A program made the position numbers and the translations under genes. A stretch of DNA of 64,000 bases. It comes from Atkinsonella hypoxylon. Its lineage: Eukaryota; Ascomycota; Sordariomycetes; Hypocreales; Clavicipitaceae. The notes under the pieces are model-generated. The model had not been told where the DNA came from. It ran no database searches and saw only the letters and a list, made by a program, of their open reading frames with translations. Positions 9,397 through 21,980 of the stretch are shown piece by piece (the stretch's first letter is position 1; every line of letters starts with the position of its first letter). Location of the stretch: the NCBI GenBank assembly GCA_000729835.1, contig JFHB01000092.1, forward strand, positions 1 to 64,000, in the 5' to 3' direction.

Positions 9397-10610
9397 ATGC
9401 CCTTGCTTCACCTACAGTCTGTGAACAACGACCTTCGAGGGCGTCTAGCCTTGGTGACAGGAGCAAGGTTAGTCACACTCAGCACCAGACGCAACTCGTT
9501 TTCCAATGTAAGCGACTAAAGTTGATGCGCCAGCGGTGGCATTGGTTCCTGCTGTGCAAGAGCCCTCGCGCTCGAAGGCTGCGATGTCGTTCTCCATTAT
9601 TCGCGCAGCAAGGTTCGTCCACCCACCTGTCCAAAGTAGATGAACGCGGTCTAGAAAAATGGCACAGGACAAAGCCGACACAGTCGCTGCCGAGCTTCGT
9701 GACAAGTACCCTTCTCAGCTGTTTGCCACAGTCCGGGCCGACCTCACAAGCCGAGATTCCACGCGATCGCTTGTTTCCACGGTATTGAGCATGCCTAGCA
9801 TCGCCGAGAAACATGAAGCGGTTTCCGTGCTGGTGGCAAATGCCGGGTTAGGACAGCGAATACGCGACGTTCGTGATATTCAGGAGAGCGACTGGGATGA
9901 AATGATGGAGATCAACATCCGCAGTCAGTTTGTTGTGACCAAGGCATGTGTTGAGGGCATGCGACGCCAGAGATGGGGCAGGGTCATCCTTGTTGGCAGC
10001 ATTGCCAGCCGAGGAAGCGGTCTGAATGGGTGTCATTACGCAGCTTCCAAGGGCGCCCTATGGTAAAGAGAACCGTTAAACCATTCTCAGACCACGTATC
10101 CAGGCATGTTTGGGCTGATGCTAATCCTCGCAGTTCCATGGGGTTGAACCTGGCTACCGTGCTGGCACCGGACGGCGTGACAGTAAACATAGTACGCCAG
10201 TGCTTCTATTTGACTTTATGACTGGGTTTGTAATGCTGATATATACTTTTCGCGTAGGTGGCCCCAGCCATGATTGGATCGACAGGCATGATTCCTGACC
10301 CCACACAAAGGTAGGCTGCCTTTTGATCCCGGATCAGGGCTGCCAGCAAGCTAATTAGCTGTGACTGCAGGACATGGGACTCATCTTCCAATATGGAGGC
10401 GTTGATGAACTCGGATCCGGGTCTGGCAATCGCCAGCAGCATACCTGTGCATAGATTAGGGACTCCTGACGAGGTGGCCAACGTGGTAGTCATGTGAGTA
10501 CCGGTCGCTTTTGGCCATCTGGATAAGCTCAACTAATTAGGTGAGATAGGTTTGCGAAAACTGGATATATGACAGGGCAGGAAGTACTACTAACAGGAGG
10601 GTTAAAGTGA
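9397..10610 (+). CDS. Short-chain dehydrogenase/reductase (SDR)
   Basis: Seven exons: 9397-9467, 9534-9612, 9668-10062, 10134-10191, 10258-10310, 10371-10493 and 10550-10610, giving 279 aa. Splicing restores every classical SDR landmark: the nucleotide-binding TGASGGIG at residues 21-28, NAG at 108-110, the catalytic Ser in GSIAS near 164, Tyr174 and Lys178 in YAASK, and GYMTGQ near the C-terminus. It is most like FabG-type 3-oxoacyl reductases, but the substrate cannot be deduced. No targeting signal is seen, so it is presumably cytosolic and NAD(P)-dependent. Six introns in 840 coding bases is dense. It converges on the 2-hydroxyacid dehydrogenase, 184 bp apart, and probably belongs to the same metabolic locus. 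Confidence 0.88.
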
Positions 10611-10678
10611 GCCTATAAACATTGAGCATAAACATGTATGATCAAGTCATACTTGGTCTGGAATCTTTCACTTGTCGC

Positions 10679-10711
10679 AAAAAAAAAAATAAAAAAAAAT
10701 AAAAATAAAAA
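10679..10711. repeat. A-rich tract
   Basis: Runs of A interrupted by single T residues between the two convergent dehydrogenase genes, in the 3' flank of both. Confidence 0.9.
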
Positions 10712-10794
10712 CACTGTTTGAAACATAGTAGGGACATCTCGGAACTTGCGTTTATTGAGGCTTCTGTTCTATGAATTTGACTACTAGCATCTCT

Positions 10795-12088
10795 TTACAC
10801 CTTTGCCAATAAATGTTTCTGCTCGGGCACCTGTGTCAAGTGCTTACCATTGATGATTGCGCTTTTTACATTCTCAATAACCAACACTTCCATTTCTTTC
10901 TGTGTCGGACGATTCCACATCAGTCATTGCTGGTTGCATAATGATAGGGGATGATTTATCATGCACATACCTGTGTATCGACCGTGACGGTGCCAATATG
11001 GGGCAGAAGCACAGCTCCCGGATGTCTGATGAGCCTAGGGTTGATCTCGGGCTCCTTTTCGTAAACATCCAGTCCTACGCTCCACACCTTGCCGGACTCT
11101 AGGCTTTCTGCGAGAGCTTCTTCGTCAATAATGGCTCCTCTGGCTGTGTTGACAATCATGACACCATCTTTCATCAAGCTGAGTGCCTCCTTGCCAATGA
11201 GGCCCTGGGTGGCGGGGCCGAGTGGCAAGTGGATTGAGATGATGTCGCTTGTCTTCAGTAATTCGTCAAATCCGACGTATTGAGGAAGTTGCTCTGGCGA
11301 GAAAAGCTCGTCCAAATTGGCGACCGGTTTCCGGTTGTGGTATTGAAGCTTGAATCCCAGTGCAGCAGCACGTTTCGCAGTGGCCGTTCCAATACCGCCC
11401 ATTCCGAGAATGCCCAACGTGAGATGGTGAGGGTCACGACCGAGCGGGCTGGCCCCTCGCCAATTGCCTTCGCGAAGTGCTAACTGGGGAATCCATGCTC
11501 GTCGCAAAGCTCCCAAGATCAAGAAGATTGCTGTGTTGGCCGTGGCGGCGTCCACCACCGTTGGCGTATTGGACACCGAGATATCTGTATTGCACACCGG
11601 TTAGTAACCTGGAACTGGAATTTAGCATGAAACGCCGCATTGGCATACGTCGATCGGTGCATGGCTGAATGTCGATCTGATCATAGCCTGCGCCGTTGTG
11701 GGAAATGAATTGCACGGAAGCAGGCAGATGAGAGATGAGTTCGGCGTCAAATCGCCCGGTGATCTGTTTCGTCGGAGATGGTCAGTATTCTCTAGATGAC
11801 CCATGGCAACGAGACCAAAGACATATGAGCTTACTTCGACAGAGTCGTAGGTCCTTGAGATGGCTACAATGTTGTCGTATTTGCCTTGGTCGCAATCGCG
11901 CAAGAACTGCTCTCTGCTTCCAGATGTGATTTGCTATTTCATTCCAATCAGGACCAACGTGCGATATGCGGAAGTTGGAGGGCGCAACTCACTGAGACAT
12001 CGGCAAGTCCGGAGAGCTTCTGGAATTCGGCATGAGCGTGGTGGATGGCACCAAGCATCAAAACCCCGGGTTTTGCCATGGAACCCAT
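10795..12088 (-). CDS. D-isomer-specific 2-hydroxyacid dehydrogenase
   Basis: Five exons on the minus strand: 12088-11993, 11933-11835, 11763-11649, 11584-10971 and 10899-10795, giving 342 aa, the usual family length. The Rossmann motif GMGGIG is at 164-169. The catalytic set is Arg252 in NTARGAI, Glu281 in VYEKEPEI and His299 in LLPHIGT. The substrate loop has SHNGAGYDQID. Members reduce 2-oxo acids such as glyoxylate or hydroxypyruvate to D-2-hydroxy acids, or run in reverse, with NAD(P)H. The exact substrate is unknown. It is divergent from the Zn2Cys6 regulator across a 599-bp shared promoter (12089-12687) and is likely controlled by it. Confidence 0.9.
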
Positions 12089-12382
12089 GCTATGTTCAAT
12101 GTTGTGCTGGTCTGGTTGTTCAGGCCGATTTTATCTTATTGCTACTGTGTTGATCGGAATGGAGACAAGCCAATTCAGGTGGCAGGAAGCGAGAGATGGA
12201 CAGCAAATATACGAGGACAAAGAAGGGAGTCAGAAGGGGAAAACAAGACAGCCTGCTTGTCTACTCGGTACAATATAAATATGAATCTAACCAAACAGAC
12301 TTTGATAAGTCTGACTGACAGTTGTGGGACGGCAAGTGGGGGAACATACATGCTCGTCGGCTGAGCTGGGGGTGGCCGCCAG

Positions 12383-12428
12383 TTGCACCACCTGTTTGCA
12401 CCACCTGTTGTTGCACCACTTGCACCAC
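12383..12428. promoter_or_regulatory. Four-copy TTGCACCAC array in the divergent promoter
   Basis: Exact copies of ttgcaccac start at 12383, 12396, 12411 and 12420, some followed by ctg. The array is about 295 bp from the dehydrogenase start and about 260 bp from the regulator start, near the middle of their shared promoter. It may be an operator or just a low-complexity CACC-rich tract. Zinc-cluster proteins usually bind CGG triplets, which this array lacks. Confidence 0.4.
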
Positions 12429-12687
12429 CACCACCAACCCACCTTAGGCCCTCGCCATCCCTCGATTGATCCCATCTGTCTACTAGTCTAGTCTACTTCG
12501 TATCTCGAGCTCAACTGAGTCTCGTGTGCGCGGCTATTGACGCTCTTCTCCACCGCGGCAAATCCCGTACCGTGGACTGGAAAGATGTTAATGTCCCCCT
12601 AACCTTTCACTAACCATCACGTCGCGTCGCGGCATTTGACGCATCGAAAAAGACTCGATTGCTCGTCACTGTGACGCATCCTAGCCG

Positions 12688-15405
12688 ATGGACTTGCAGC
12701 TGACCCAGACACCGAGCCGCAGCATGGCGCGCTCCAAGGGCAAACGGGTTTCGCGCGCTTGCTTATCGTGCCGGATGCGCAAGACGAGATGTGATCTGTA
12801 AGATGGAAACACCGTGTCCGAACCGCAGTGGTTTGTCGCGCGCTGCTAGATCTATCTGCCCGCCATCGCCTACTGACGCTTATTGATGGGAGCAGTGATT
12901 CTGACGGCATGTCTGGCCTGCCGCCATGCCGCCGGTGCATCGAGCAGCAGCTGGAATGTGTCTTGACAAAGTCCAGGCGCGGTGGCCGCAGGACCAAGGG
13001 CGTCCGCAATTCTGATCTCCAGCCGGCAAGGCGCAATGCCGAGGCTGGTCCTCACGCGGATGCTCGAGGGCCATCCGGCGGCACAGCGCGCGCTGGCGAT
13101 GAAGGTGATTTTCATGACATCAGCCGGCTGTCTAGTAAACCTCGTCTCGGCCACCCCTTGGTCGAGACACATGAGATGCAAGGCTGGTCCTCTTCTCCAC
13201 GACATACCGGTCACTGGCGCACAGACAGCCCCGGAGCAAGATCCGCGCAAGAGACGGCAGACTCTCGCACCAGTTCAGATGGACTGGAGGGCCATATTGC
13301 CTCCACGGACCTATTGAACCCTTCAGATGCTCTCGACCTCCTTGCACAGGTCGCCCATTTGGAACCGGGTCGCCATCATAACACAACTGCCGCCCACGCA
13401 GGTGCCAATATCCGACATGCCAACAGCATGCAGCAACTGAATGGCAAATCTGCTGCTAGTTACTATCCGCCTTTGGATGACGGCATCCTTTCCCCTTCAG
13501 ACGCATCATATCTCTTGAAAAGGTATGTTAGGATTCCAATTCCCTGGACGCCTCGGCTGAACCTCCGACCCTAACTTGATGCTCGGCCAAGATATCACGA
13601 AAAGTATCATCCGTTCTTTCCAGTTGTACATCACAAAATCTTCAAAGAAGATTCCATCATAGATTTGGCCGAAAAAGAGCCTCATCTGCTCTCAGCTATT
13701 CTTACAGTTGCCTCGAAAGATGACCCCGCCTGGTTCCGAGTCTATGAGGCATGTTCTCAACACATTGAGAGCTTCATGTCCAATCTCATCTACGCCGGAT
13801 CGACTTCAATTGGCTCTGTCGAAGCACTATTGATCCTTGCCGAATGGTCACCTCAACGGCCTCGGGAGACATCTGCTGTCGGCTGCGGCCAAGAGGACCA
13901 CGGTGCATGGATGCTCGTGGGATTAGCCATTAGGCTCGGTTATCTTCAGAGACTGGAGCAAGCTGCGCTCTTGCCAGATGACGGAAAGCCCTCAACGGAC
14001 ATGAGTCGTAAGCGTGTGGTCTGGGCAGGTACGCAAGCAAACGGCCTGCACTATCCTATCCTATCCGCTCCTTTTTGCATTGTGCCCTCTGTCTCTTGTT
14101 GGACTAACCTCCAGATTGCAGCATGTTACATGAGTGACCGACATGTTTCCATCAGGCTTGGGAAAGGATTTTGGTCACGCGGTCCTGGACCTGCTCTTCA
14201 TTTGACAGCTGCTGCCTTCCCAACGCTGGAGGCGCAGGAAATCGGTCCAGATAATATGGGACTCTTGTTTCAGGCTCATCTGGAACTCACGCAGCTTATT
14301 AGCAATGCCCATGACGTTCTGTACTCGTCCACGAGCCACAGAAAGCAGCTCTATATTGGCGGAGAATACGTCAGATACGTCGTCAGTAGCATCGACCTTG
14401 GTCGCTCCAGACGGTGTGCTAATGCTTCAGCTAGGATGACTTTGCTGCTATGATTCGAAAATGGAAATTGACTTGGGCGAACCACAGCTGTAAGTGATAC
14501 ACCAAAGCTCGATTGTCCATTTTGCGCTGACGTGTCCGTGTACGCAGTCACACCACCTGTCAAGGCCTCTCTCATCCTTTCCTTTGAATTCCTGCGGTTA
14601 TACATCAACGCCTTTGTATTTCAAGCCAACATGAACCGTGCAGCGGCTCGAAACGCCCAGGAAGGCTCAGCGAAAGCCAGCAGGCCATTATTTTCAAACA
14701 TTGCTGGGAAGCCCGACGCGCGTTTCATCTATGAATCCATCGATGCAGCAAACTCTCTCCTGAGCATTCTCAACAGCTTCATCGATCCAGTAGCAGGTCT
14801 CAAATGCATGCCCTTCAAGTATTGTCTCTACGTGATCTATGCTGCAGTATTCCTGTTCAAGGTAGGTTGCCTCGATGTTCTGCCAGTCCTCCGAAACTTG
14901 ACATGCTAACATGAATCAGGCGCGACTTGCGGGTGCTATCAGTAGCGAAGGGGATCGCGGTGTGCAGCGTGCCATCCACGGCACCATCACGCAACTTCAG
15001 AAAACATCAAACAATCCTCATAGTCTTGGCAGAAGATATGCGACATCATTGCGAATGCTCTGGCGTAAGTCAGCGACGACGCAAACAAACAAGAATACAT
15101 TGCGCAGTGAGCCGGTGAATGAGCCGCCCGCTCCGACTACTGACCAGAGCGAACGCCATGAGCGAGCTGTCTCACCGGTCACAATCAATTCTGCTTCGGA
15201 AATGGACCCTCTAAGTGAGTTTTCGTGGAAAGATCTAGATTCTTTGGGCCAGTTTATCGCGAACAGCTCAACGGTGAACATGCCTGATGGGATGCTTGGC
15301 GCAACGGATCTTGACTGGGAGCAGCACAATTCCGGGGGGCCGGATGACTTGACCATGAGGCATCGGTTCGATACCATGTGGCAAGGTCATGATATAATTT
15401 TTTAA
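12688..15405 (+). CDS. Zn(II)2Cys6 fungal transcription factor
   Basis: Seven exons: 12688-12797, 12896-13522, 13592-14028, 14122-14381, 14435-14489, 14548-14861 and 14920-15405, giving 762 aa. The first intron splits the binuclear zinc cluster: CLSCRMRKTRC (Cys25, 28, 35) in exon 1 and CRRCIEQQLEC (Cys48, 51, 58) in exon 2, preceded by a basic stretch. The middle part (about residues 240-560: YHPFFPVVHHKIF, ACYMSDRHVSIRLGK, then PPVKASLILSFEF) matches the fungal-specific regulatory domain. The acidic, serine-rich C-terminus is a plausible activation region. It is nuclear and probably regulates the adjacent dehydrogenases and carrier. GTAAGT and GTGAGT words inside the last exon could be alternative donors, but the frame stays open. 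Confidence 0.88.
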
Positions 15406-15763
15406 AAGGGGTTGATTGCTCAGTTGGATCTGTATTTCTAAAGTGCCTAGTGTCATCAAACGCTGGGATGGCGGATGACTTATGACCAACCAAAAGAATT
15501 AGCGCATATTCATTCTCAAGTTAACCATGCTTACCGACCTTTTCTCATAACTGGTCGGAAAATGTCCGTTATTGCCTAGTTATAGTTGAAGCGAGCACAT
15601 ATTATGCATCACGCCTAATTCTGATCTTTGTTGCCTGAGGAAGCTGGCGCACTCTCCAGTAACGCTCCTCACAATTATTTGCCGAGCAAGGCTCTGTATA
15701 TACACCATTAAGGCATTTCCGGGTAACGTCCACATGCAGCGGAGTGAACAGCGCCCTCAGGTT

Positions 15764-15850
15764 CTCCGGGTAGTCTAGTTGGTTTATGGCGTCTGACTGT
15801 AAAAGAACAGCTCAATCAGAATGTCGCGTGTTCGAATCACGCCCTGGAGA
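15764..15850 (+). tRNA. tRNA-Tyr(GUA) with 12-nt intron
   Basis: The acceptor stem CTCCGGG pairs with CCTGGAG (one G-U), with A73. The anticodon stem TCTGA/TCAGA is perfect around loop CTGTAAA with GUA at 34-36, and the T arm GCGTG-TTCGAAT-CACGC is perfect. A 12-nt intron follows position 37. Box A (TAGTCTAGTTGG) and box B (GTTCGAATC) are present, and T-runs at 15851-15854 and 15858-15862 serve as a Pol III terminator. The mature length is 75 nt. Confidence 0.92.
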
Positions 15851-15851
15851 T

Positions 15852-17296
15852 TTTACTTTTTGGCTGTTCCGCAAGCTTGAAGACAATCATTTATTATATG
15901 GAACTATTATTTTGGGCTACGTCGAATGTCAACAAAGTTTTTGCCAGATATACATGGCGAAGCTAGGTCATGAAGACCCCGCAATCCCTTTTCTTCTTGC
16001 TCTATCCCGCGTTAAGCTAGACAGCATTTACTTTACCGAGCTGCTCTTTGAGCACATACATAACTACCTTACCTACCACCTCAGCCTTGAATGCAGCTTT
16101 CGCGACAGGTGATTCTTCTCCCGTGCGTGTGATTTTCTTTTCGGAAATCCACGAGCATGAAAGCATGCGATGATTCTAGCGTGATGAACGGCCTGGTAAA
16201 CTCATTGCCATGGCCCTGATTCCTGCTTTTGCTGATCAATTGCTTGGGGTCTTGTTTGCCTAACTTGAATTCGAATGGGTTGCAATGCAATTAGGGTCAA
16301 CGCCAATCTGTAACCAGTGATGGGGGGGGGAGGGGGAGGGGACAGCATCGGCGCAACTTCAACAAGCAGGCAAGACTCTCTTGCCCCACTCCCCACAACG
16401 TTGCGTCATCCATCCATTCGCACACCCGTCAATCGATGCAACTTGAGTCCGACAAGACGCGCATACCCCTACATTCAATGATCAACCCTGGGTGATCCGC
16501 CAACAGGTTCCGCTGCTGAGATGAAAAAGATTTGAACCGTATGGAATCCATAGTTACAGAGCCTGAGGGCTTTGACACCGAACCCCGCATGTCGCCGCGC
16601 TATTACTGACGCTCTGAGGAGGAATTTCTCCTTGAGGACGAGATTTATTAAGCACGATTGCTTATTTCCCCGTTGTCAGTGCGGCAAATGAGTAGCCGGA
16701 CCGACTGTCACGCTAGGAGCGAGTGATCCCAACGAGGTGTTGTCGATCAATGTGGCTGCACTCGTAAAACCAACGGAGGAATATTGAGGTAGTGTTGTCT
16801 CTTACATGTCTTGGTTGGCTGGCTACCTGTCTAGGTAGGCGAATTGGCTCGAGCAAGGAGCGGCTTTAGTCACGTACGAGTTGCAAGAGGTGATCCCCTG
16901 CGTGTGTAGCTTTATCTTGGCACTACTTTCTAGCCTGACGTAGCATATAGTAGCTCGCTATAGGCTATTAATGTAGCTCATAGCACAATTCTATCTATAC
17001 AGTCTAGTACAGCTGCAGTTTGTCACGTCGATTGCGCCCTCACCATCTCCGTCGCTGACACAAGCGGCGTGTGCGACGTGTGCGACGTGTGCGACGTGTG
17101 CGACGTACCAAGAATTCCTGTGATGAGAGTTTGTGGTGGGCAACGAATAGTGACAGCGTCAGGAACTAGGCTCGCCATGTGATGTCCTCATCAAGTTTCC
17201 CTGTAGTGATTCATTGAATACTAATCTATGCCAAGAAGAAGAAGAAAGGAAAGGAAACAAAAGGGACAGTCATAAGACCTCGCTTCCATGGTCCAA
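15852..17296. other. Gene-free stretch between tRNA-Tyr and the MFS gene
   Basis: I see no supported gene. It holds a G-run (16322-16341) and the 9-bp tandem repeat at 17068-17106. The region is the 3' flank of the carrier gene. Confidence 0.4.
17068..17106. repeat. GTGTGCGAC tandem repeat
   Basis: Four consecutive copies of a 9-bp gtgtgcgac unit, the first slightly degenerate, in an otherwise unstructured intergenic region. Confidence 0.85.
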
Positions 17297-19025
17297 CTAA
17301 TAAATGTAGATAAATTCATCATTCTCACGGTCAGTGAGATCCAAAAAGGCCTTGTCTCCTATGTGTTCCCCGCCTACATGCTCAACAGTGGCAGATTCGT
17401 CGGATAAGACGCCTCCCTCGTCTTGGTTATTATCCATCGCGCAATAGGTTGTCTTCATAGACAGATCAACAAGCTGGCCCTTCTTGCCGTTGCGGACACG
17501 TTTCTTCGCTTGCAAGTTATTGAGAATAACCAAGTTGCCCCATTGGGCAGCCACGACGACAACAAGTGCCACGAAGAGACCTAGACAGTCCCGTAGACCA
17601 GGCTTGTAAGCTGGCGCGTCCTTGTCGTTGAAGAGAAGAGGGCCAATGATGTTGCCCGCTGAGCTTGCAGCATTGTAGACGCTCATTATCGCTGACTTCT
17701 TGGTCGTTCCAGCTGTGTTGCCGACAATCCAGGTGACGATGAGAGGAATGCCGCCAAACATGAAGGCGAGCAGGTAGTATCCAATCAGCAAGGGTACCAT
17801 GGATTGATCACGGGGTGCAGAGTAAAGAACAGCGAGACCGGCTACGACGGGGAGAATAAGCATGATGAATATGGCGCCCTTGAGACGTGCCCTCTGGGCC
17901 AAGTAACATGACAGGAAGATGACAATGATTTGCACTAGACCAAAAGGCATGTTACAAAGACTCGCCAAGTACTTGTCCGACAACATGCCATTGAGGATAA
18001 GGGGGCCAAAGGTATTGGTAACACTCGCTCCCAGATTAATGAGAAGGGCCATGGCAATCCACAAATACGTCTTGGGCTCCAAGGCTACTTCAAGCAGGTG
18101 TTTCCACTTGAACTCGCGGTTGCCGGTTCCGGTCTGGTTGGCTCGCAGTCGTTCAATTGCCTGTGCTTTCTCATGATCGGTGAGGAAGCGGGCGGATGGG
18201 ATGTCGTTGTCCAGTCTCCAGTAAGCGACTGGAGCGGAGACAATGGTGACGAGACCGACGAATAGGAAGATGCTGCAGATTTGAATTTGTTACAAAACAT
18301 AACCCCTTTGACCCAATATAGTTGGCAAGTAAAAGACGTGGGCGACAGTGAACCTACATTTGCCACTCCTGAAGAATGTCTGACTTGATGTGACCCAAGC
18401 TATATGAAAGGCCGGCGGCGACAATGGTCGCGGCTCCATTGGTACTATACCAAGCAGCAATTCGGATAGGTTGTTCTGCTCGTCTGTACCACTGGCTGGT
18501 GATGACGCTGAACAAGGGCAGACAACCAGCCTCGAAAATACCTAGAAAAAATCGGGCTGCCATCAAGCTACCGAAGTTGTGGCCGGCGGCCATGGCAGCC
18601 TGGGCAATGCCCCAGCCCAAGCAAAGGGCTGGCATCAAGATGCGATGAGGGACCTTGACAATGAGCCATGATGAAAAGGGCTGCCATGCCAGCTGGGCCA
18701 TTGGCGCGATGGAACCAAGAAGCGAAAATTGGTGCCCAGTCAGATTTGCATCTTTCTTCATGCCGTATGTGGCGCCGTAGCCGAGGACTGACTTGTCGAG
18801 GATCTGTAAGAAGTAGACCCAGACGAGGATGGTGAGGATGACCCAATCCGTCTTGCGGCAGATGCGCTTGCTGTCTTCCTCTGTGAGCTCAACTTGACCT
18901 TGGCCTATGAGAGCCAAGGCTCGGTCGCCATGTTTGAGTTGCTCTGATAGGCGGTTGAGCTCGACTGCGTTGTTGATGCTATCGTGTTCTTTGTGAGTGG
19001 ATCCGAGTTTAGTGTCTTGAGCCAT
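17297..19025 (-). CDS. MFS transporter, Dal5/allantoate permease-like
   Basis: Two exons (19025-18358 and 18272-17297; intron 18273-18357) give 547 aa. After a hydrophilic N-terminus of about 75 residues come about 12 hydrophobic segments, starting TDWVILTILVWVYFLQILDK. DKSVLGYGATYGMK, the FFLGIFEAGCLP helix and the SQWYRRAEQPIR loop are typical of the anion:cation symporter branch of the major facilitator superfamily (Dal5/Tna1-type). These plasma-membrane carriers import organic anions such as allantoate, nicotinate, tartrate or pantothenate with protons. The C-terminal tail is acidic and cytosolic. Its location next to the regulator and dehydrogenases suggests uptake of their substrate. 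Confidence 0.87.
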
Positions 19026-21980
19026 GTTGGTCGAGTCAGCTCATCGTGAGACAAATTCGTATGAATGGACCAGCGAGAAGATCGCTAAACACTCGTCATA
19101 CATCAAGAACCAGGCTTCATACCCGTCAGCTGGAAATCGCATAGACTCTTGTATGCAGAAGGTGAGTGTAGGCGACGGGTTAACTATATGATGGAACTGA
19201 AGAAGAATGTTGTTGACCAGGGCTTGCACGCTAGCAAATGCCGGCTGCCGTTATCTAGTGGACCCGTTAAGTGTTCGTTAAGGTTACAGAACAGAGGGGG
19301 GCAGAAATGCATGCAGGGAAAGTCAAAAACCGACGCAAAACAGGGCACAACTGGCTTGGCTGACTGTTACGAACAAGAAGCCCTTCGCTTCAGCCTTCCG
19401 CCCGCCACGGCATTTCCTCCCCTTGCAAGCTGCTGAGAAGTATTCCGTATTGAAACGCCCCTTGTGTCTGTGGTCCGCTCCCAGGCTTCGTTCTGCGCTT
19501 ATCAAACCGTTAGACAACAGCTGTCAATGGATCGTCTGAGGGACAGCCCGGGATGCGCGGCACATCAAACTCTGCAGAATGCGGAGTAGGGGTCTGGCAG
19601 ATCACTCATAATTAGCCGAGTTGAAGTGAAAGGATCACTGGCGCCGGGCGCAACGTACTAGTCTGAGCCGGGTACAAAGAACATGACATTTTGTTGCATT
19701 ATGCCATTATGCGGCTTTTTCTTCAAGATGCCGCCTTCGCCTTGTTCATTGCATAGTTGTTGACGATATACGGAATACCAGGTGCGGCGTCCTACCATCC
19801 AGTGTCATGATGGATTTGCAGCGTCATCGAGCCTATAAGCGTGCTCGCCTTGTCTGCCAGCATTGATACCACCCACCCACCTTTGCAAGAAGATGGCTGT
19901 ATTCCGTATGTATGTATGTATGTATGTATGTTCTTGGCGGATGGGCATCGCATGAGGTTGGGTATTGGTGGAGCATTGCTACCTGGGCGAATGGATACTC
20001 CAACCCCGCTGTTTTCTAGGCAGCCGCCCCTCGATTCGATTGTGCTGTGCTGTTGCACTCCTCTCTCGATAACTCATGTACCTAGGTACCTACCTACCTA
20101 CTAAACATACACGCAAACATAGAATGAAAGGCGCTCGCCAAGGGCTTCAATTTAATGGGCCCTGGAATAACCAGGTAGTCTAATTAATGTGTACACTATT
20201 GAAGAAATTAGTGGGAGTTGTGCTTTTCGACTAAATTAGCTCAGTTAGTTATAGGCTATAGCTCCGTTGTATATGTGTAATCTACCTAGGTAGGTAGTTA
20301 CAGAATAATAGTTACGTTCAATAATTTTTAGTCCCTCGAGGGTGTGCCTCGTAAATTCGTGGAGGTGTCTGGTACTACCAAAACATCGACTAACTAGTCG
20401 GTGGGCGGATTCGCCCGCAAAGCAACTCGCCCAGTTGCCGGAACCCCCCATGCTAATAGCCTATCTTCCAATACATCGAGACCATGTCGCACAAGCAGCT
20501 AGATGAAGAATGTCGATCAGCAGACGATGACGAATTTCCAGCTCTGTAGTACGACAAGTACGACAACTAGGTAGGTTGCCTACCAAGCCCCAGGTACTAC
20601 ATCATATAACTGTACATAAATTTGCGAATTCATATCTTCATTGTAACGCAGGTGAGAAGGATTAGGCGCATCCCTATCCCTTTTATCGTTTGAAAGAGCT
20701 TGACCTGAGAGAAAGCTTCCCTCTTTCTTTTACTTCTCAACAGCGCTCACTAGAGACAGGAGCTGTATGACGTTGTTGCCGATAGACTAGGCGCTTTAAA
20801 CAGGGCAACAAGAGACAGTCAGAACAATACTCCTGTCCTCACAGAGTAAAGTCAGCGCCATTGCAGAGTTCTGTGAGAGGGGAATTGATGAAAGGGACAT
20901 CGGTGACTATGGAAGTGCTCTCCGATGACAAACACGCATGTTGTACGCTTAGGCGGGCGCATTATGCTGACTGGCTCTTGTCGCCGTTTCCAAGCGCCCG
21001 GTCTCTGGACAAACCCTCCAAAACAGCTCGCTCGCTTGTGGCTCTACTGAGCGCTGTTGTCCTCCTTAGCACGGAGTACCCAATGGTGTTTTCCCCAGTA
21101 TCTGTCCCACGTGTATCAGGGATGAATGACTGAGATCTACTCGCAGCACTTCGACCGAGGTGTTCTGGCAGTATCACCAGATGTCGCTGCACGACTTGTA
21201 AGGTCGTCTAACATGGGCTCTCCGCAGCGTGCCTACAGCTCGCATGCAGAGCTCGCTGTTGAGCTCACATCTTGGGAGATACTTCCTTGTTCATTGCGCC
21301 GACGTCGAATGTGCACAGGGTTGTGCTCACTATAACGAGAATGAGTCACCATCTTGTGTGATTGCCTGGCTTTGCGGACGTACTGTATAGCGCTGGGATG
21401 GTATGGTACTCCTGGCGGGCTGCCTGGTCTCTGCGATGAAGCAGCACGGGAGCTTCGGGGCTGAGGTACCTTGGCGATGCAGCGCTCCATATTCAACGTG
21501 ATGTGGACATGAGGTTCTCTGGCAGGAGAGTTTGAACCTGAGCGAACCTGAGCGAACCTGAGCAAGACAAGTTCTTAGCTAGACGTATGATCAACCATTT
21601 TAGACCTCGCATCGAAAGCTAATCTGCACTTACTTGGGCACCTAGCCTCTGTAAGAATCCAACATGTTATCAAATCACACAGAGACTTGGTGCGAATGAC
21701 ATAATGGACAATGGACATCATCATCATCATCATCATCAGTTGACGAGGTAGGGGTAGAGGTAGAGGCATCCCTGGAGCCTACAGGCAGATCGAGATCGAG
21801 ATCCACCACATCCAATTGATTACCTACTACGGAATAGACCAGGTTCGGTTCATTCAGCCCTATTTTGTAGTCTCACTGCCTGCGACACACATTGCATGTG
21901 ATCGCGGGCATCGCGGGCATAGCTCGCACCGCCTTCACAACTACTCCCATCCCAGGAAATGGAGTAAAGTGCACATCTCA
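19026..21980. other. Long gene-poor stretch
   Basis: Nearly 3 kb without a gene I can support; the small open frames have no protein-like features. It holds three TAYTCCGTA words between 19441 and 19908 (another lies at 21828-21836), a TATG microsatellite, TACCTAGGTA/ACCTACC words (20078-20101, 20282-20298, 20570-20582), a threefold gaacctgagc repeat (about 21534-21562) and an ATC microsatellite (about 21717-21738). The part next to 19026 is presumably the carrier promoter. Confidence 0.5.
19906..19931. repeat. (GTAT)n microsatellite
   Basis: Six tetranucleotide units starting immediately inside a TATTCCGTA word. Confidence 0.9.

Noticed and set aside
16526..16590. Possible minus-strand tRNA (sequence resembling a T loop, ggtTCAAATC)
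   Set aside because: No pairing acceptor stem or anticodon arm could be built.
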